64,000 bases of DNA, taken from positions 2,542,001 through 2,606,000 of the forward strand of contig JAUJYN010000018.1 in NCBI GenBank assembly GCA_030737835.1, in the 5' to 3' direction. The DNA is from Acorus gramineus. Taxonomy: Eukaryota > Streptophyta > Magnoliopsida > Acorales > Acoraceae. Positions 1 through 10,879 of the stretch are shown here, in pieces (position 1 is the first letter of the stretch; every line of letters begins with the position of its first letter). The translations under genes and the position numbers were made by a program. The notes below the pieces were generated by a model. That model made no database searches. It saw only the letters and a program-made list of their open reading frames with translations, and was not told where the DNA came from.

Positions 1-1735
1 AGGTGCGCGGGCTGGGGCGCGGCGGTGCATCCGTGGGCGGGTGGCCGTGCGGGTGGTTGCCGAGGGTGCGGGAGTTAGTCGGGGTGCTCGGGCTCGCGTG
101 CGTACGGGCCGTATGCACGTTTGCCCGAGTGTTGTGTATGTTTAAAGTATTTTTGGTGTATTTGTGGATTTTATTCACCAAGTTGATACCCTGTGTTGCA
201 GATCTTGACGGACAGTCGCGCGACGACCCGATTACCGGTGAGTGGGACAATCCAACCCAGTTGGGAGGCGCTGTATGCACTTGGGCGTATACCGTCCTCC
301 CCTGGGGCACCATAGATTAATATTAACCTGTTTAATATGAAATCCATGTAGGCATGATTGATATGTAGTATGCATGCTACCCTAGACTTTGCATGTTAGG
401 GACTTGCACCCTTAGGTTGTGTAAGAGCTATGCACCTTGTCACCTTGTTATCATGCTAGGAAAGCCTCGGCCATTGTATGCTCGTATTAGTTTGATTTGT
501 TAAATTAAATGCAACTGGTAATATTATTGCATGCCTTAGGGAATATTAAGGGGCCTTGCGAGGTCAACATTGAGACCCGGGCTAGGGTACTCCGTGTTCC
601 TTGTTTGGTTGTCCGGATGTCCTATATCGGGACCTCATGGTGCCCTCCCAAGGTTTCTTTTCCCGTCTATACTAATGCATGTTCCCCGCATTTTGGTTAT
701 GCGCCCTGGAGGAATTCTGATGAATTCAAGACACTAGAGTTGTAGAGATGTGTTGTCAGCGGATCCGAGTGGATCATATGTGTGTGGGTAGGCTATTTCT
801 CTTCCCTTCGTTGGATCCGTGTAGGGACTCCTCAGCGTTAGACAGGCTATCCTGACAGAGGGCTCCCATCAGTAGGCACCTCCTGATCTTGGACTCGGAC
901 TGTGCTGAATGTGGGAGTAGACCAGGCAAGCTACGGTGTGGAGGAGAGGCTATCGGTGGACCAAGGGTGATTAACAGCCTAGTCAGTCCCAATATCCTAT
1001 GTCACCTGTTGAGGGGTGAGGGTGAGGGTGTATGGATGTGTATGGATGTGTATGGATGATTATCAGTCCCAATATCCTATGTCACCTATTGAGGGGTGAG
1101 GGTGAGGGTGTATGGATGTGTATGGATGATTATAAGTCCCAATATCCTATGTCACCTATTGAGGGGTGAGGGTGAGGGTATGGTGGTTCGGCGATATAAC
1201 GAATCACTGGATTATGTTGTTAAGCCACTTTGAGGCTGGTTGTTGATTATTTGTGGTTGATATAAACTGTGATGCATGGGTTGTGCTGTTCACTGAGCGT
1301 GTGGCTCACCCCTCGCATAATTGTTTTTCCAGTGATTACTGAGGAGGACTTGAAGGAGGAGCTCCTTGAGCGACTGCACCAGTAGCGGAGTAGCGCTACG
1401 TCCCGCGAGTTTTTGAGGCCATCAGCATCCTTCCCTTTTATTGTATGTATATATTTCTGTGCTTGGGCACCCAGTTTGGATTATATTTGGATGTATGTGT
1501 GTATATTGGCTCTCACAGGACATTTGATTTGTATCGAGTCTGTAGTATGTTTTTGGATTACAGACTCAGTCTTTTAGCTTCCGCTATCTGTGTATATATT
1601 ATGTCAGCCTTGCTTTCATCTGTGTTGTTGTCATTTTAGTTGTGGTTTAGAGTGATTTATTGATTCCCTGTTTAGACTGCTGATATCTTGTATACACTTG
1701 CTGCGACCCGGGGACGGCCGCCATGGGTCGTGACA
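1..1735 (+). mobile_element. Gypsy LTR copy a, 3' part (cut by window start)
   Basis: This is the downstream part of a long LTR in plus orientation, ending GGGTCGTGACA at 1735. It aligns almost base for base with 11388-13139 of the complete solo LTR e, so the missing upstream part lies outside the window. It starts in the CpG-rich block, then has TTGCAG/ATCTTGACGG at 196-211, a GTGAGTGG donor-like site at 238, a minisatellite near 990-1180 and the conserved terminal module. It abuts 1736, which is mid-LTR sequence of copy b, so a was inserted into b; the right half of its TSD would be TGGCC (1736-1740). No retroviral coding sequence is attached. Confidence 0.85.
990..1185 (+). repeat. Minisatellite in LTR a, three units of about 65-80 bp
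   Basis: Each unit begins CCCAATATCCTATGTCACC, continues with GAGGGGTGAGGGTGAGGGTG and ends with TGTATGGATG runs and a linker. The same array occurs in LTR e at about 12412-12600. The G-runs spaced by one to three bases could form a G-quadruplex on the plus strand; that is inference. Confidence 0.85.
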
Positions 1736-2494
1736 TGGCCAAACGGCCTACGGAGTGGGGAGAGACTATCGGTGGACCAAGGGTGACCATCAGCCTAGTC
1801 AGTCCCAATATCCTATGTCACCATATTGAGGGGTGAGGGTGAGGGTGTGGTGGGTCGGCGATGTAGTGACCCACTGGATTGTTTAGTCCCAATATCCTTT
1901 GTCACCTATTGAGGGGTGAGGGTGAGGGTGAGGGTGTAGTGGGTTGGCGATAGCGACCCACTGGATTTGTGTAGTTCCTGCCATTTTGTGGCTTGGATAA
2001 TAATATTGTGGAATAATAATATCTCGTGGTTAATATAATTGTGATGCATGGGTTGTGCTGTTCACTGAGCGTGTGGCTCACCCCTCGCATAATATTTTTC
2101 TCCAGTGTCATCTGAGTCGGATCTGGAGGAGGAGCTCCCCGAGGGACTTCATCAGTAGCGGAGTAGCGCCACGTCCCGCGAGTTTCAGAGGCTATCAGCA
2201 TCCCTTTTGATTGTATGTGTTATATTCCGTGCTTGGGCACGCGTTTGTATATTATTTGGATGTCTTTGTATATATTGGCTCTCACAGGACAGTTGATTAT
2301 GTATCGAGTCTGTAATATGTCTTTGAGTTATAGATTCAGTCTTTTAGCTTCCGCTATTTGTGTATATATCATGTCAGCCCTGCTTTCGTCTATGTTGTCA
2401 TTTTTAGCTGTTGCGTGAGTATGTTATTGAACTCCTGTTTAGACTGATATCATATATACACTTGCCGCGTCCCGGGGACGCCCGGGGCATGACA
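1736..2494 (+). mobile_element. Gypsy LTR copy b, 3' part
   Basis: Plus-oriented LTR sequence resumes at mid-repeat right after the end of copy a and ends with GGGGCATGACA at 2494. It contains the block TTCACTGAGCGTGTGGCTC, a CTCCAG acceptor-like site near 2113 and an exon-like stretch ending in TAG. The next base is internal sequence of the opposite-oriented copy c, so b was inserted in c. Right TSD half would be GGGAG (2495-2499). Confidence 0.85.
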
Positions 2495-4603
2495 GGGAGT
2501 CCCTACTCGGATCCAACGAAGGGGAGAAAACAGCCTACTCACACGGATACGATCCTCTTGGATCCGTCGACAACGATTTCTAACACTACTAATGTCATGA
2601 ATTCTCAAGAATTCCTCCAGCGCGCATAACTAAGATGCGGGGAAACATATATTATAACAACAAGGTTATAATATTCTCTAAGGCATGCTTATAACAATAT
2701 ATTTTTATTTTGATTTAAATAAATTAAACTAAATGGGAAACATGCAAAGATCAAGGCTTTTCAAGCATGGGACATGGTGTCTAGGCATGTATGGGCCTCT
2801 ATGCATGAATCATGGGTGTATATCCCTAGCTTATAATGTCTAACAAGGCATGGTTATATCATAGCAAACATGCGTTAACATATTATAGCTACATATTATA
2901 GCTACATATGGTATCTACATATTATAGCTAAAGGGCCCCATCGATGCGCGACTCGCGTCTACGATCATCGAACGCATCCCGAGAGAGGGGGGGGGGAGAT
3001 TGGAATCAAACCACTCACCATACGACCCGGGACCTCACGCATCCCATCCGACGAGATCTGCAAGGTAGGGGCATCCAATTCGGTGAGTAACAACACAATT
3101 TACACATAGAAATTTACTAGAAATACCAAATACTCGGGCAAGCATGCATACGGACTCGCACGCATGCGAGCACGCACGTACGCACGCGAGTCCGAGTGCC
3201 CCGACATCTACCCGAACCCTCGGGCAGCCACACGGATGGCCCCCCGCACGCGCACGCACGCATACGCACGCACGCCCGCGCCCCAACACCCTTGGTGCAC
3301 TGTCGCTCGCTTGCCCGCGTGCCCAGACGCGCTGTCGCACACGCGGGCACACTCGCGCGTGCCTGTGCTTACTGCGCGCCCGTGCAGAACCCCGCACATG
3401 CCCCAGTACGCGAACGCGCACGCACGTGCCCGCACGCGCGGCGCCCCCACTGGCCCCTAGCCCCGCGCCCAGGCGCATGCCCAGGCGCACTGCCCTGCGC
3501 GCGCATGCCTCGCGCGCACCCCCGCTAGCACCAGCGCCTGCGCGCACACGCGCGCCCACTCCACGTGCACCCGCGCGCGTCTGCACGCCCGCCTGCGCCT
3601 GCCAGCGCTAGCCTGCAAGCGCGCCTGCGCACGCACGCGCGCAGACTACCACCAACGCGCGCCCAGCCTTTCCCAATCTCTTTTTTAACCCTCCCCAACC
3701 CCTCACACACACTCTAACCCATATGCATAGCATGCATGAACACCCTAACATCCCCCTATGCCATGAAAACCAAGAAAAGAAGGGGGAGAGCTCACCTTTG
3801 GAGGGGGAATGAAAGGGGGAGACTCGGGGGCCCTCGATGCACCCGCGACCACCTCAACCACCACCACCACTACCACCACCTCCTCAGCCCTCCTCAGCCT
3901 CCTTGGCTGCAAAATCAGGGGGGAGAACAAGATATGAGAGGGTGCTTGAGAGAGAGGAGATCAACAACAACAACAAAACCTACACAAGTTTTCTCTTGCA
4001 CTTGCACCTTCTCCTTCTCTTCTCTTTGTGACATTAACACAAACACCTTGGGGGGGCTTTGAAAGAGAGGAAGAGAGACCAAGATGTAGACGTGGGGAGT
4101 GGGAGGGAGAGAGAGAGAGAGAGAGATATTTTGCCCAAATAAATATCTAAAGAGGGATGGAAATGACCATTTCATCCCTGACTTAGAAATTCTGTACATG
4201 CTTCACTAGAACAGTCATAACAATTCTAATTCCGTTGGAAAGCCAAGAAGATTATCTACAACTTTCATGTTTATGCCAAGATCAAATAATCTCTCCAGCT
4301 ATTCCGAAATTAGAGCTAAACATAGAACAGGGCTGCTGCCAGAATTTCCCTCCCCGAGGTATACTTGGAAAAATACCCATAACTTTTACTACATGAATCC
4401 AGTTGATCTAATTCCACTTTTGTACGAAAGCTAACTCAAAACTGGACATCTCATAATAAAATCATATTTAAACCTCTTCATCTTGGATTTTAACAAAATC
4501 AAATCCAAATACCAAATCGGAAATACATAACTTCTAGGAGGAAAAAAAAAAATTATGTACCCAAATCTTCAAACAGAGCGCTCCAAATGACACAGACACA
4601 ACA
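2495..4603 (-). mobile_element. Gypsy LTR copy c, 5' part, minus orientation
   Basis: Reading the minus strand, the LTR begins TGTTGTGTCTGTGTC at 4603 and runs down to 2495, where copy b interrupts it. It holds a CT-rich leader (about 3900-4110), a donor-like GGTGAGC near 3790, a CpG-rich block at 3140-3660 and an acceptor-like CTTGCAGATC near 3054. The many overlapping frames at 3035-3611 are products of the CpG block and have no family resemblance. A (GA)n run lies near 4107-4128. It is inserted in copy d, whose sequence resumes at 4604. Confidence 0.85.
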
Positions 4604-6814
4604 ATGGCCATGCTTTAACTATAATATGTTAGATATCTTGCATGCTAGGCTTATGTACATGTATTGTATCCATGTATGTATGATTGTATTGCATGCGCCC
4701 CTCTAGTATGGGCATGTATTTTTGTAATGTGTATGGATGTATAGAATATGGCATGCCTTAGGTAGTATTGTAATACTACTCCCACCATATTAATTGGAAT
4801 ATCGAACATGAATAAGTATGGGTTAATAACGGGCACCTGTCTAATATTCCCTTGTGATAAGACTCGAGGGCGTGGTGTAGTTGTTGCGCCCATGCTAATG
4901 GGGCAAAGCTATGACCAGCTTCATGAGATGATGATCTCCCCCGCCCTCTCCCTCTGAATGAACTGAGTAAGTAGATGCGATTTCCTACTCAACTCAGGTT
5001 CGTTTGGAATATTGGCATGCACCTGTTAGTGCGCGAGATCGCGCTTGCCCCTTTCTTTTAAGTTGGCGATATCCAACGGATGTTAGAGTATATTTTGTAT
5101 GTTTATGTGATTAATGACCATGTATGCATGTTGTATGAATTATTATGATGTAAATCCATGTTAGGGAGTGTCCCTATAATTATTAGATGATTGTGCATAG
5201 CTGATATAAAATTCTCCTAGATATATTTATATGTGCATGTTAAAAGCTGATTAGGCCTATCTGGAATAGGCGTGGGTATGACCCGCTATCGGGTTGTACC
5301 TTATTAGTTAGAGCGCTAGCGATGTAATCGCCCCGTGCATCCAAGCGATGCACTCGTTTGGAATTCAGGAGAATTCATTATCTTATCGGATTGTTAAGCC
5401 GGTAGTTGGGGCGTGACACCCCCCTGTGTCTGAGCGACGCAACCGTGTGGGAGTACAATAGTGTTCGCTATCATCGATATGTGATTATCGAGTGTAGTAT
5501 TTTTCCATTGGGTTCGCTTTGCGAACATGGAATGTTTACTCCCAATGTCGTCTGTGTTGAAGAGGCCCGGGTTTTAGCTGTCCTGACAGAGGGCTCCCAT
5601 CCGTAGGTACCACCGATGCGTTCAGGAGCGTACTGATCGTGGGAGTGTACCAGGTAGAGGCTACCCGGGAGAGGGCTAACGAATGATATTGCGAGCGTGG
5701 AATCGTTCTCCTTTTCGTTGGATCCGATGTAGGAACTCCCCGGCGTTGGAAAAGCTGTCCTGACAGAGGGCTCCCATCCGTAGGTACCACCAATGCGTTC
5801 GGAAGCGTACTGATCGTGGGAGTATACCAGGTAGAGGCTACGTGGGGAAAGGGCTACCGGTGGACCAAGGGTGTAGAGCAGTCTAAGTCTCTTCCAAAAG
5901 TCCCAAGAGTCTCCCTCCGGGAGTGAGGGTGAGGATGAGGTGAAGACACGTCGCCTCGTGACCCATTCGTTGTTCGTCCGTTCCCATAGTTGTTGGGTCC
6001 GGTCTCGTATCGATGTTCAAAGACATCGTTGGGCAGTTATCTCGATGTAGATGATCCAGTAGTGTTGCGTAGACCAGTAATCCCGGGTCTCCTCGACCAA
6101 CGGTATGGTCTCTCCCCAAAAGTCCCAAGAGTCTCCCTCCGGGAGTGAGGGTGAGGGTGAGGTTGGTGATCTAGTAATGTTGTGTGGACTAGTAATCTCG
6201 GGTCTCCTCGACCAACGGTATGGTCTCTCCCCAAAAGTCCCAAGAGTCTCCCTCTGGGAGTGAGGGTGAGGGTGAGGTTGGTCGCGCCGCCGCGTGACCT
6301 TGTTATCCATGGGTTTCCACCCATGTTTACCTTGAAAGGAAATTGTTTATGTATTGAACTGTTGTATGGTGATTGGTTTCTAGCCACTCACTGAGCTTGT
6401 AGCTCACCCCTCGCATACTGTTTCTTTTCAGGGGCAGTGTTGGGCGTGGAGTTGGAGCTTCCCTGTGGCGTGGTCTTATGGGCGTGGAGCGTTCTTCCAG
6501 CGAGTGGCGAGTGCGAGGCTATCAGCAGTCCTAGAGTCATTTTATGTATTGTAAATCGTGCATGTGGCACATGTTGTATTTTATTTGGTCTAGACTTGGC
6601 TCTCACAGGACAGTGATTGTGTATTCGAGTCTGTAATAATGTTTTTGGTTTACAGACATTGTTTATATATTATGCTTCTGCTTTTCAGTCAGTTATCATT
6701 ATCCTTGCTTTGCCACCTTGTGTGTTGTTGTTGGAGTCTTTATTGACCTTAGGTATTGATAGCTGATATTTCATTATTGCCACGTCTCGGGGACGGCCGC
6801 TCTGGGGAGTGACA
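4604..6814 (+). mobile_element. Gypsy LTR copy d (subfamily B), 3' part
   Basis: This starts mid-repeat (ATGGCCATGCTT; compare the reverse complement at about 19630 in LTR g) and ends with GGGGAGTGACA at 6814. Subfamily B shares short modules with the other LTRs, such as TTGGCTCTCACAGGACA and the CTCACCCCTCGCATA block, but differs elsewhere. A CTTTTCAG acceptor-like site lies near 6430. The upstream half lies beyond copies a-c, outside the window. The base after the end starts an AT-rich region of other origin. Confidence 0.8.
5893..6290 (+). repeat. Repeat array in subfamily B LTR, units of about 110-115 bp
   Basis: Units carry AAAAGTCCCAAGAGTCTCCC, then GGGAGTGAGGGTGAGG, then GGTCTCCTCGACCAACGGTA. 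Two close units and a diverged third are seen; the reverse complement of the array recurs at about 17870-18080 and, shorter, at 50340-50430. Confidence 0.8.
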
Positions 6815-7575
6815 GTTAATCAAGCATACCCTATCAAACCCTAAACAAGAGATCCTTGAAGATGATTCTATGATTAAAAACCTTGATTTATGAAAACCAA
6901 ATATAATAATCTATCTCCCTTTCCTTTATAAAATCTACTAACTCAATGTTCAACTTGTTAAGAAGAGTATAAAATATCAGAGAATTCAATCAAAACATAT
7001 TTTATCAAATCAAATACAAGAGATTTTTGAAGAAGGTAATAAAAAAATTACAATAAAAGGTTTCAAAAGAGAATTGAAGGAGAGATCGATACTCAATGAA
7101 GCAAACAATATGGAGAATTTAGATCTAAATATAAAATCCTAAACTAGGATTGCATGGTTTTATCTTCAACCCTAGTTGAAGATTTAGCTACTAGAAAACA
7201 TGATCAAACTAAATAAAAAAGAAAAAAGAAAAGACATCATATTATTGAAAAATTCTTGAAACTAAAAATACTAAAGTAATATTAAAATTCAGATCTAAAT
7301 ATATACATTATATTATGATGTCCTTTGCCTCCTCCTTTGATGCTCTCTTCTTGGCTTCATATGTGTTCCTTTTATAGCCTCCAACCTTGAATCTCGACCA
7401 TTGATTTGCAATGAATTGGATGGCCAAGAATGGCCATCAACTTTCCTCATATGAATATTTGACAAGTTTAGAATGTAAAATCTTTCATTCCCGTCATTAA
7501 TTTTCTGCAGAATTTTTTGAAAATGTTTGCTAGGGTTTCTGGGAGTGGTGGATAACAGTCTCTCCAATTTAACCA
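6815..7575 (-). other. AT-rich, LTR-like promoter region of unknown element
   Basis: No gene is recognised here. The stretch is AT-rich with many short A and T runs. On the minus strand a good TATA box (CTATAAAAGG near 7368-7378) is followed by a leader-like sequence, and the region lies between LTR d and the gag remnant of G2. This resembles the promoter half of another LTR, but no TG...CA ends or TSD could be fixed. Confidence 0.35.
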
Positions 7576-7599
7576 TCTTGGGCCATAGGATGAGGGGTG

Positions 7600-8900
7600 G
7601 GGGAGACTTTGTTGTAAGGGCTTGGTGTGGGTTGCCTGGGACTTAAATTTTGTGCTCTTGGGGAAGCAGAGTAGGCAAGGGTAGTTCTAATCTGGTTCTG
7701 GTTTTGGACTGGAGGACTTTGGATTATGGGGTTTTGTCATGTCGACACGGGCTGGGCACTGGTCGAGAATTGGAATTGTAAGTAGCTTGCCGAGGCGGCA
7801 CATATCCGGATAAACCGGGTGTGTACTGTCTCAAAGCTGGTCCTCGATCAGGGACTCGCGCTCCGTTTGGGTAGAATGCCGAGACTTGCGGTGTAATCCC
7901 CTCTACCGTGGGGGTTTGCGCCTTTCGTGGCGATTGTCAAACCCTATGGCTAATAGGTGGGGTATGGGTTTGGGCTACTGGGGCTGCACAACGGGAAATC
8001 CTGTTGTAGCGGTCAATTAGAAGCTGGTACGTGGTGCAGTCTCTGTACAAAAGACTCGTACGAAGCTCTGGACTCAGGATTTGTAACATCATGTCATGTT
8101 CTTGACATTCTGTTAGTTGGAGGCCAGTTCTGTGGATTAGGGTGCGCCACCTAGACACGTACTATTCAAATTCCTCCCTAGGCTTCATTTTTTCTACGGT
8201 TAGGTCGGCGATAGAGGGGGTCCTAATCCTCTGGTAACCTAGCGGTCTAAAAATTTCTCACTTACAACCGCGAAATTCGACAGATGGTCTACAGGGACTG
8301 TGGAGAACCATTGTAGTGCTTCTCCTTCCAATGATTTTTGGAAGAGGAATACTAACAGAGGTTGATTATCTAGAAAAGGTCGAGCATCTAGGTAAAAGGC
8401 AGTTAAATGAATGTCTGAAATTCCATGACCGTTATATTGATGAAATTTTGGGATTTTAAATCCCTCCGGTAGGTTGACTGATGGGATCTGTCTCAAATTG
8501 TGTAGAGACATGTGTTTGGGAGCCAAAGGGCCAATTTCAGAGAGGATTCTCTAGATGGTTTCGTCTAAATTTTTTGCACCGAGGTGGACAGTTTAGTGGC
8601 CCTAGGCCGGATGTGGCCTGATAGGGGCTTGGTGGAGAAGGTGTCAGGAACATTGGATTCACGAGGGAAGGTGAGGTAAATGAAGATGGCCTCGGGTTGA
8701 CTGAGAAACTGGGTGTTGGAAGGGTTTTTGGGGTAGGGCAAGCCTTGGGGGTTTTGACAGGGGCTTCCTGCTTCAAGGTCTTGGCATGGCGAAGGTCGAT
8801 GAGGTCATTGAACATGTCCTCCACCGATAGGTATCCTAAGGTAGCCACCCTTTCCTCTAGATGGCTAAGGAATTGTTTGGTTTGGTTTCCCTAGTTGTCC
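7600..8900 (-). pseudogene. Gag remnant of a Tat-like Ty3/gypsy element (G2, inner copy)
   Basis: Three minus-strand frames follow one another: 8537-8848, 8239-8526 and 7937-8158. The middle one has the retrotransposon gag layout seen in the Tat/Ogre group: LPEGFKIPKFHQYNGHG, then FLFQKSLEGEALQWF, then a WRTL...LQILSPELR type continuation in the last frame. Gag forms the capsid of the cytoplasmic particle. The frame is broken by shifts between the pieces, and no pol domain follows before the AT-rich region below 7575. The N-terminal piece is duplicated at 13694-14044. Assignment to gypsy gag is fairly secure; the Tat lineage is inferred from the shape of the motif. Confidence 0.65.
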
Positions 8901-8959
8901 TCCTCCTCTACTATATCATCTCAGGTGTAACCTTCCATGACATGGAATAGTTTGGGTGT

Positions 8960-9115
8960 GAATGAATGCAAAGCAGTAAAAGGGTGTGACAAAGCAGTAA
9001 AAGGTGCGCAACTGTGTGAGGCTTAAAGCGGTAAAGAGATGTGATTTAAAGCAGTGAAGGGTGCGTAGCTGTGTGCGGCTTAAAGCAGTAAAGGATGTTG
9101 TGATCCAAAGTAGAG
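8960..9115. repeat. Short tandem repeats 5' of G2 gag, inner copy
   Basis: Repeats of TTAAAGCAGTAAAGGATG and GTGCGCAGCTGTGTGCGGC type words, about 25-60 bp apart. They lie between the gag start and the primer-binding region on the minus strand. A longer version of the array lies at 14045-14300. Confidence 0.7.
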
Positions 9116-9253
9116 GAGGGTCTAACTTGAAGGGTGGAAAATTTTGGTTTTCCAAAAAAAGGGCGGTAGGGTTTTGTCAAGTTTTGGAAGGAGACAGGAA
9201 AGGATTACCTTTTGTTGTTTTTCACGTGGGATGTTCCACTGTGATCGCCAGGT

Positions 9254-9978
9254 TGTCGATATCGGATTTTCGGTGAGTCGGGGGCACAGGGGGTGCGCTT
9301 CCAGACGTGCCTTCCTTTGGGGGTGCGGCGTGTGTGGGGGTTCTTCGGGGATTCGGATCCGATGCGCGCCTTGGCAGGCTCGGTCGGATCGTCTCTCGGA
9401 AGGGTGGAAAGGGGGGTGTGTAGTTCCTTGCTGGGGTGTCCGACAACTCCTCAGGAGGATTCAGGGGGTGGTTGTGATCGCCACCTGCTTTCTCAAAAAG
9501 CAGGAAAAGTTGGGGTTGGATTTGATCGCCTTCGTGGGGGAGTTTGTGGAGTCTCCGCTCTGAGATATGGGATTGCCGCACACAGAGGTGAAAAATAGGA
9601 ATCCTTTTCTACCTCGGGACATTGACAAAGGGGGTGTTTGGAATGTCAGGGTGTGGTGTAGGTGAGGGCCGGCTAGTGGAAAATAGCCGCCTGGGACCTG
9701 GTTCAATTTGGACTAAACTTCGGTAGGAAATAGGTTTGGGTTTGGCTGAGGTTAAACTAGATTTAACCTGGGTTTTGGAGAGTGAATTTGTGTAGGGAAT
9801 GGGGTTTCTACTCACAAATAGAACTCTCTTTCTCTCTCTCTCAAGGATTCCTAAGTAGGGGGAAGGGGGTGTGTTGGCTTGAATGGTGGATTGTTTGTGA
9901 ATTGATGATGTTGTAGAAATGCTTTGGACCCCTCTATTTATAGTAAAAGAGAGGCAGAAGAATGTCCAATGGACAATA
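9254..9978 (-). mobile_element. G2 LTR, inner copy, 3' part (split by LTR e)
   Basis: The G2 LTR is about 1.24 kb; in minus-strand reading it starts T(G/A)TAGATACCCC and ends near CGACA. This piece is the downstream 725 bp; the other 514 bp are at 13145-13658. A TATA box (CTATAAATAG, minus) lies near 9942-9951. Directly below 9254 on the minus strand is TGGCGATCACAG, a likely primer-binding site. LTR e is inserted at CAATA (9974-9978 and 13140-13144). Comparison with the outer copy at 14453-15688 fixes the ends. Confidence 0.75.
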
Positions 9979-10402
9979 TGTTATATATGTGTCATTTTTA
10001 GCCTTCTGGTAACCATTGGAGCATTTTGGCAGTTTTTGAGTTTTTCGTTCTTCGATCGGAACCGCTAAAATTTTGGACTGTTAGCTATCGTCCTGAGCTA
10101 GAGGACTCCGATTGAAAATCTAACTGCATATTATGTGTCCTGGTGCCATTCTAAGCCACTCACAAAATTTTCATCGAATTCCGATAACGTTTCCAAAATT
10201 TCACAGTTCCGGGGCGTATCCGGGTTTTGACCGAGCGAGAAGTCATTGGGAGAGTTGACTCGGTCAAAGTGGGCCCATGACTTGGTCAACCCTTTTTGTT
10301 TTTTTGTGTGGTTGGGTTGACCCAAGTCAAAGCCCACTTAAACTCATTAATCAAGCCTTAAACCCTAATTAAGCTTGCTTAACCCTAATCTAAGTGAGGG
10401 AG

Positions 10403-10410
10403 TATTTAAG
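10403..10410 (+). promoter_or_regulatory. Likely TATA box of LTR e
   Basis: TATTTAAG lies in GGGAGTATTTAAGTGAG, about 25-40 bases before a CT-rich tract that looks like a transcribed leader. Position within the LTR (about 425 bp from its start) fits a U3/R boundary. Confidence 0.5.
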
Positions 10411-10879
10411 TGAGAGCTAAAAAGTCTTCCCCCACTATTCATCTTCTTCCCCAACTCATTTTCTCTCTCCCCCTCTCTCTTTTTCTTGGTTTTGAGCCAC
10501 CTAGAGTGCTTGAAGCTTAAAACTCAAAACATAGAAAGGTTAGATCCGGTCCCGATCTATCCCCCGGTGTTCTCGGATTCGAGTTCCGGCGAGTTTGACC
10601 CCCTCTAACCCCTTCTTTTCTCCCCTGTTTTCAGCCCCTTCGAAGGTAGGAAGAGGTCTTGGTGGTGGAGATCCTTGAGGAGGTGTTTCGGTGCGCGAAG
10701 AGCTCCTGATCCCCTTCTCTTCCTCTCCTTTCCTTGGGTAAGGTCTCTTTCCCTCTTTTCCATGTTTAGATGCATGTTAGGAGGGTGGGGTTGAGTGAGG
10801 AGGGTGGCTGGTGGCTGTCGGTGGTGGTTGGGGGCGGTCGGAGGCCACGGGTGACCGGTGGGTGGAGGAGAGGTGCTCG

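Noticed and set aside
3845..4031. His/Thr/Pro-rich frames in CCACCACCA leader repeats, also at 34260, 35136 and 36000
   Set aside because: They arise from simple trinucleotide-like repeats in the LTR leader and change frame from copy to copy.
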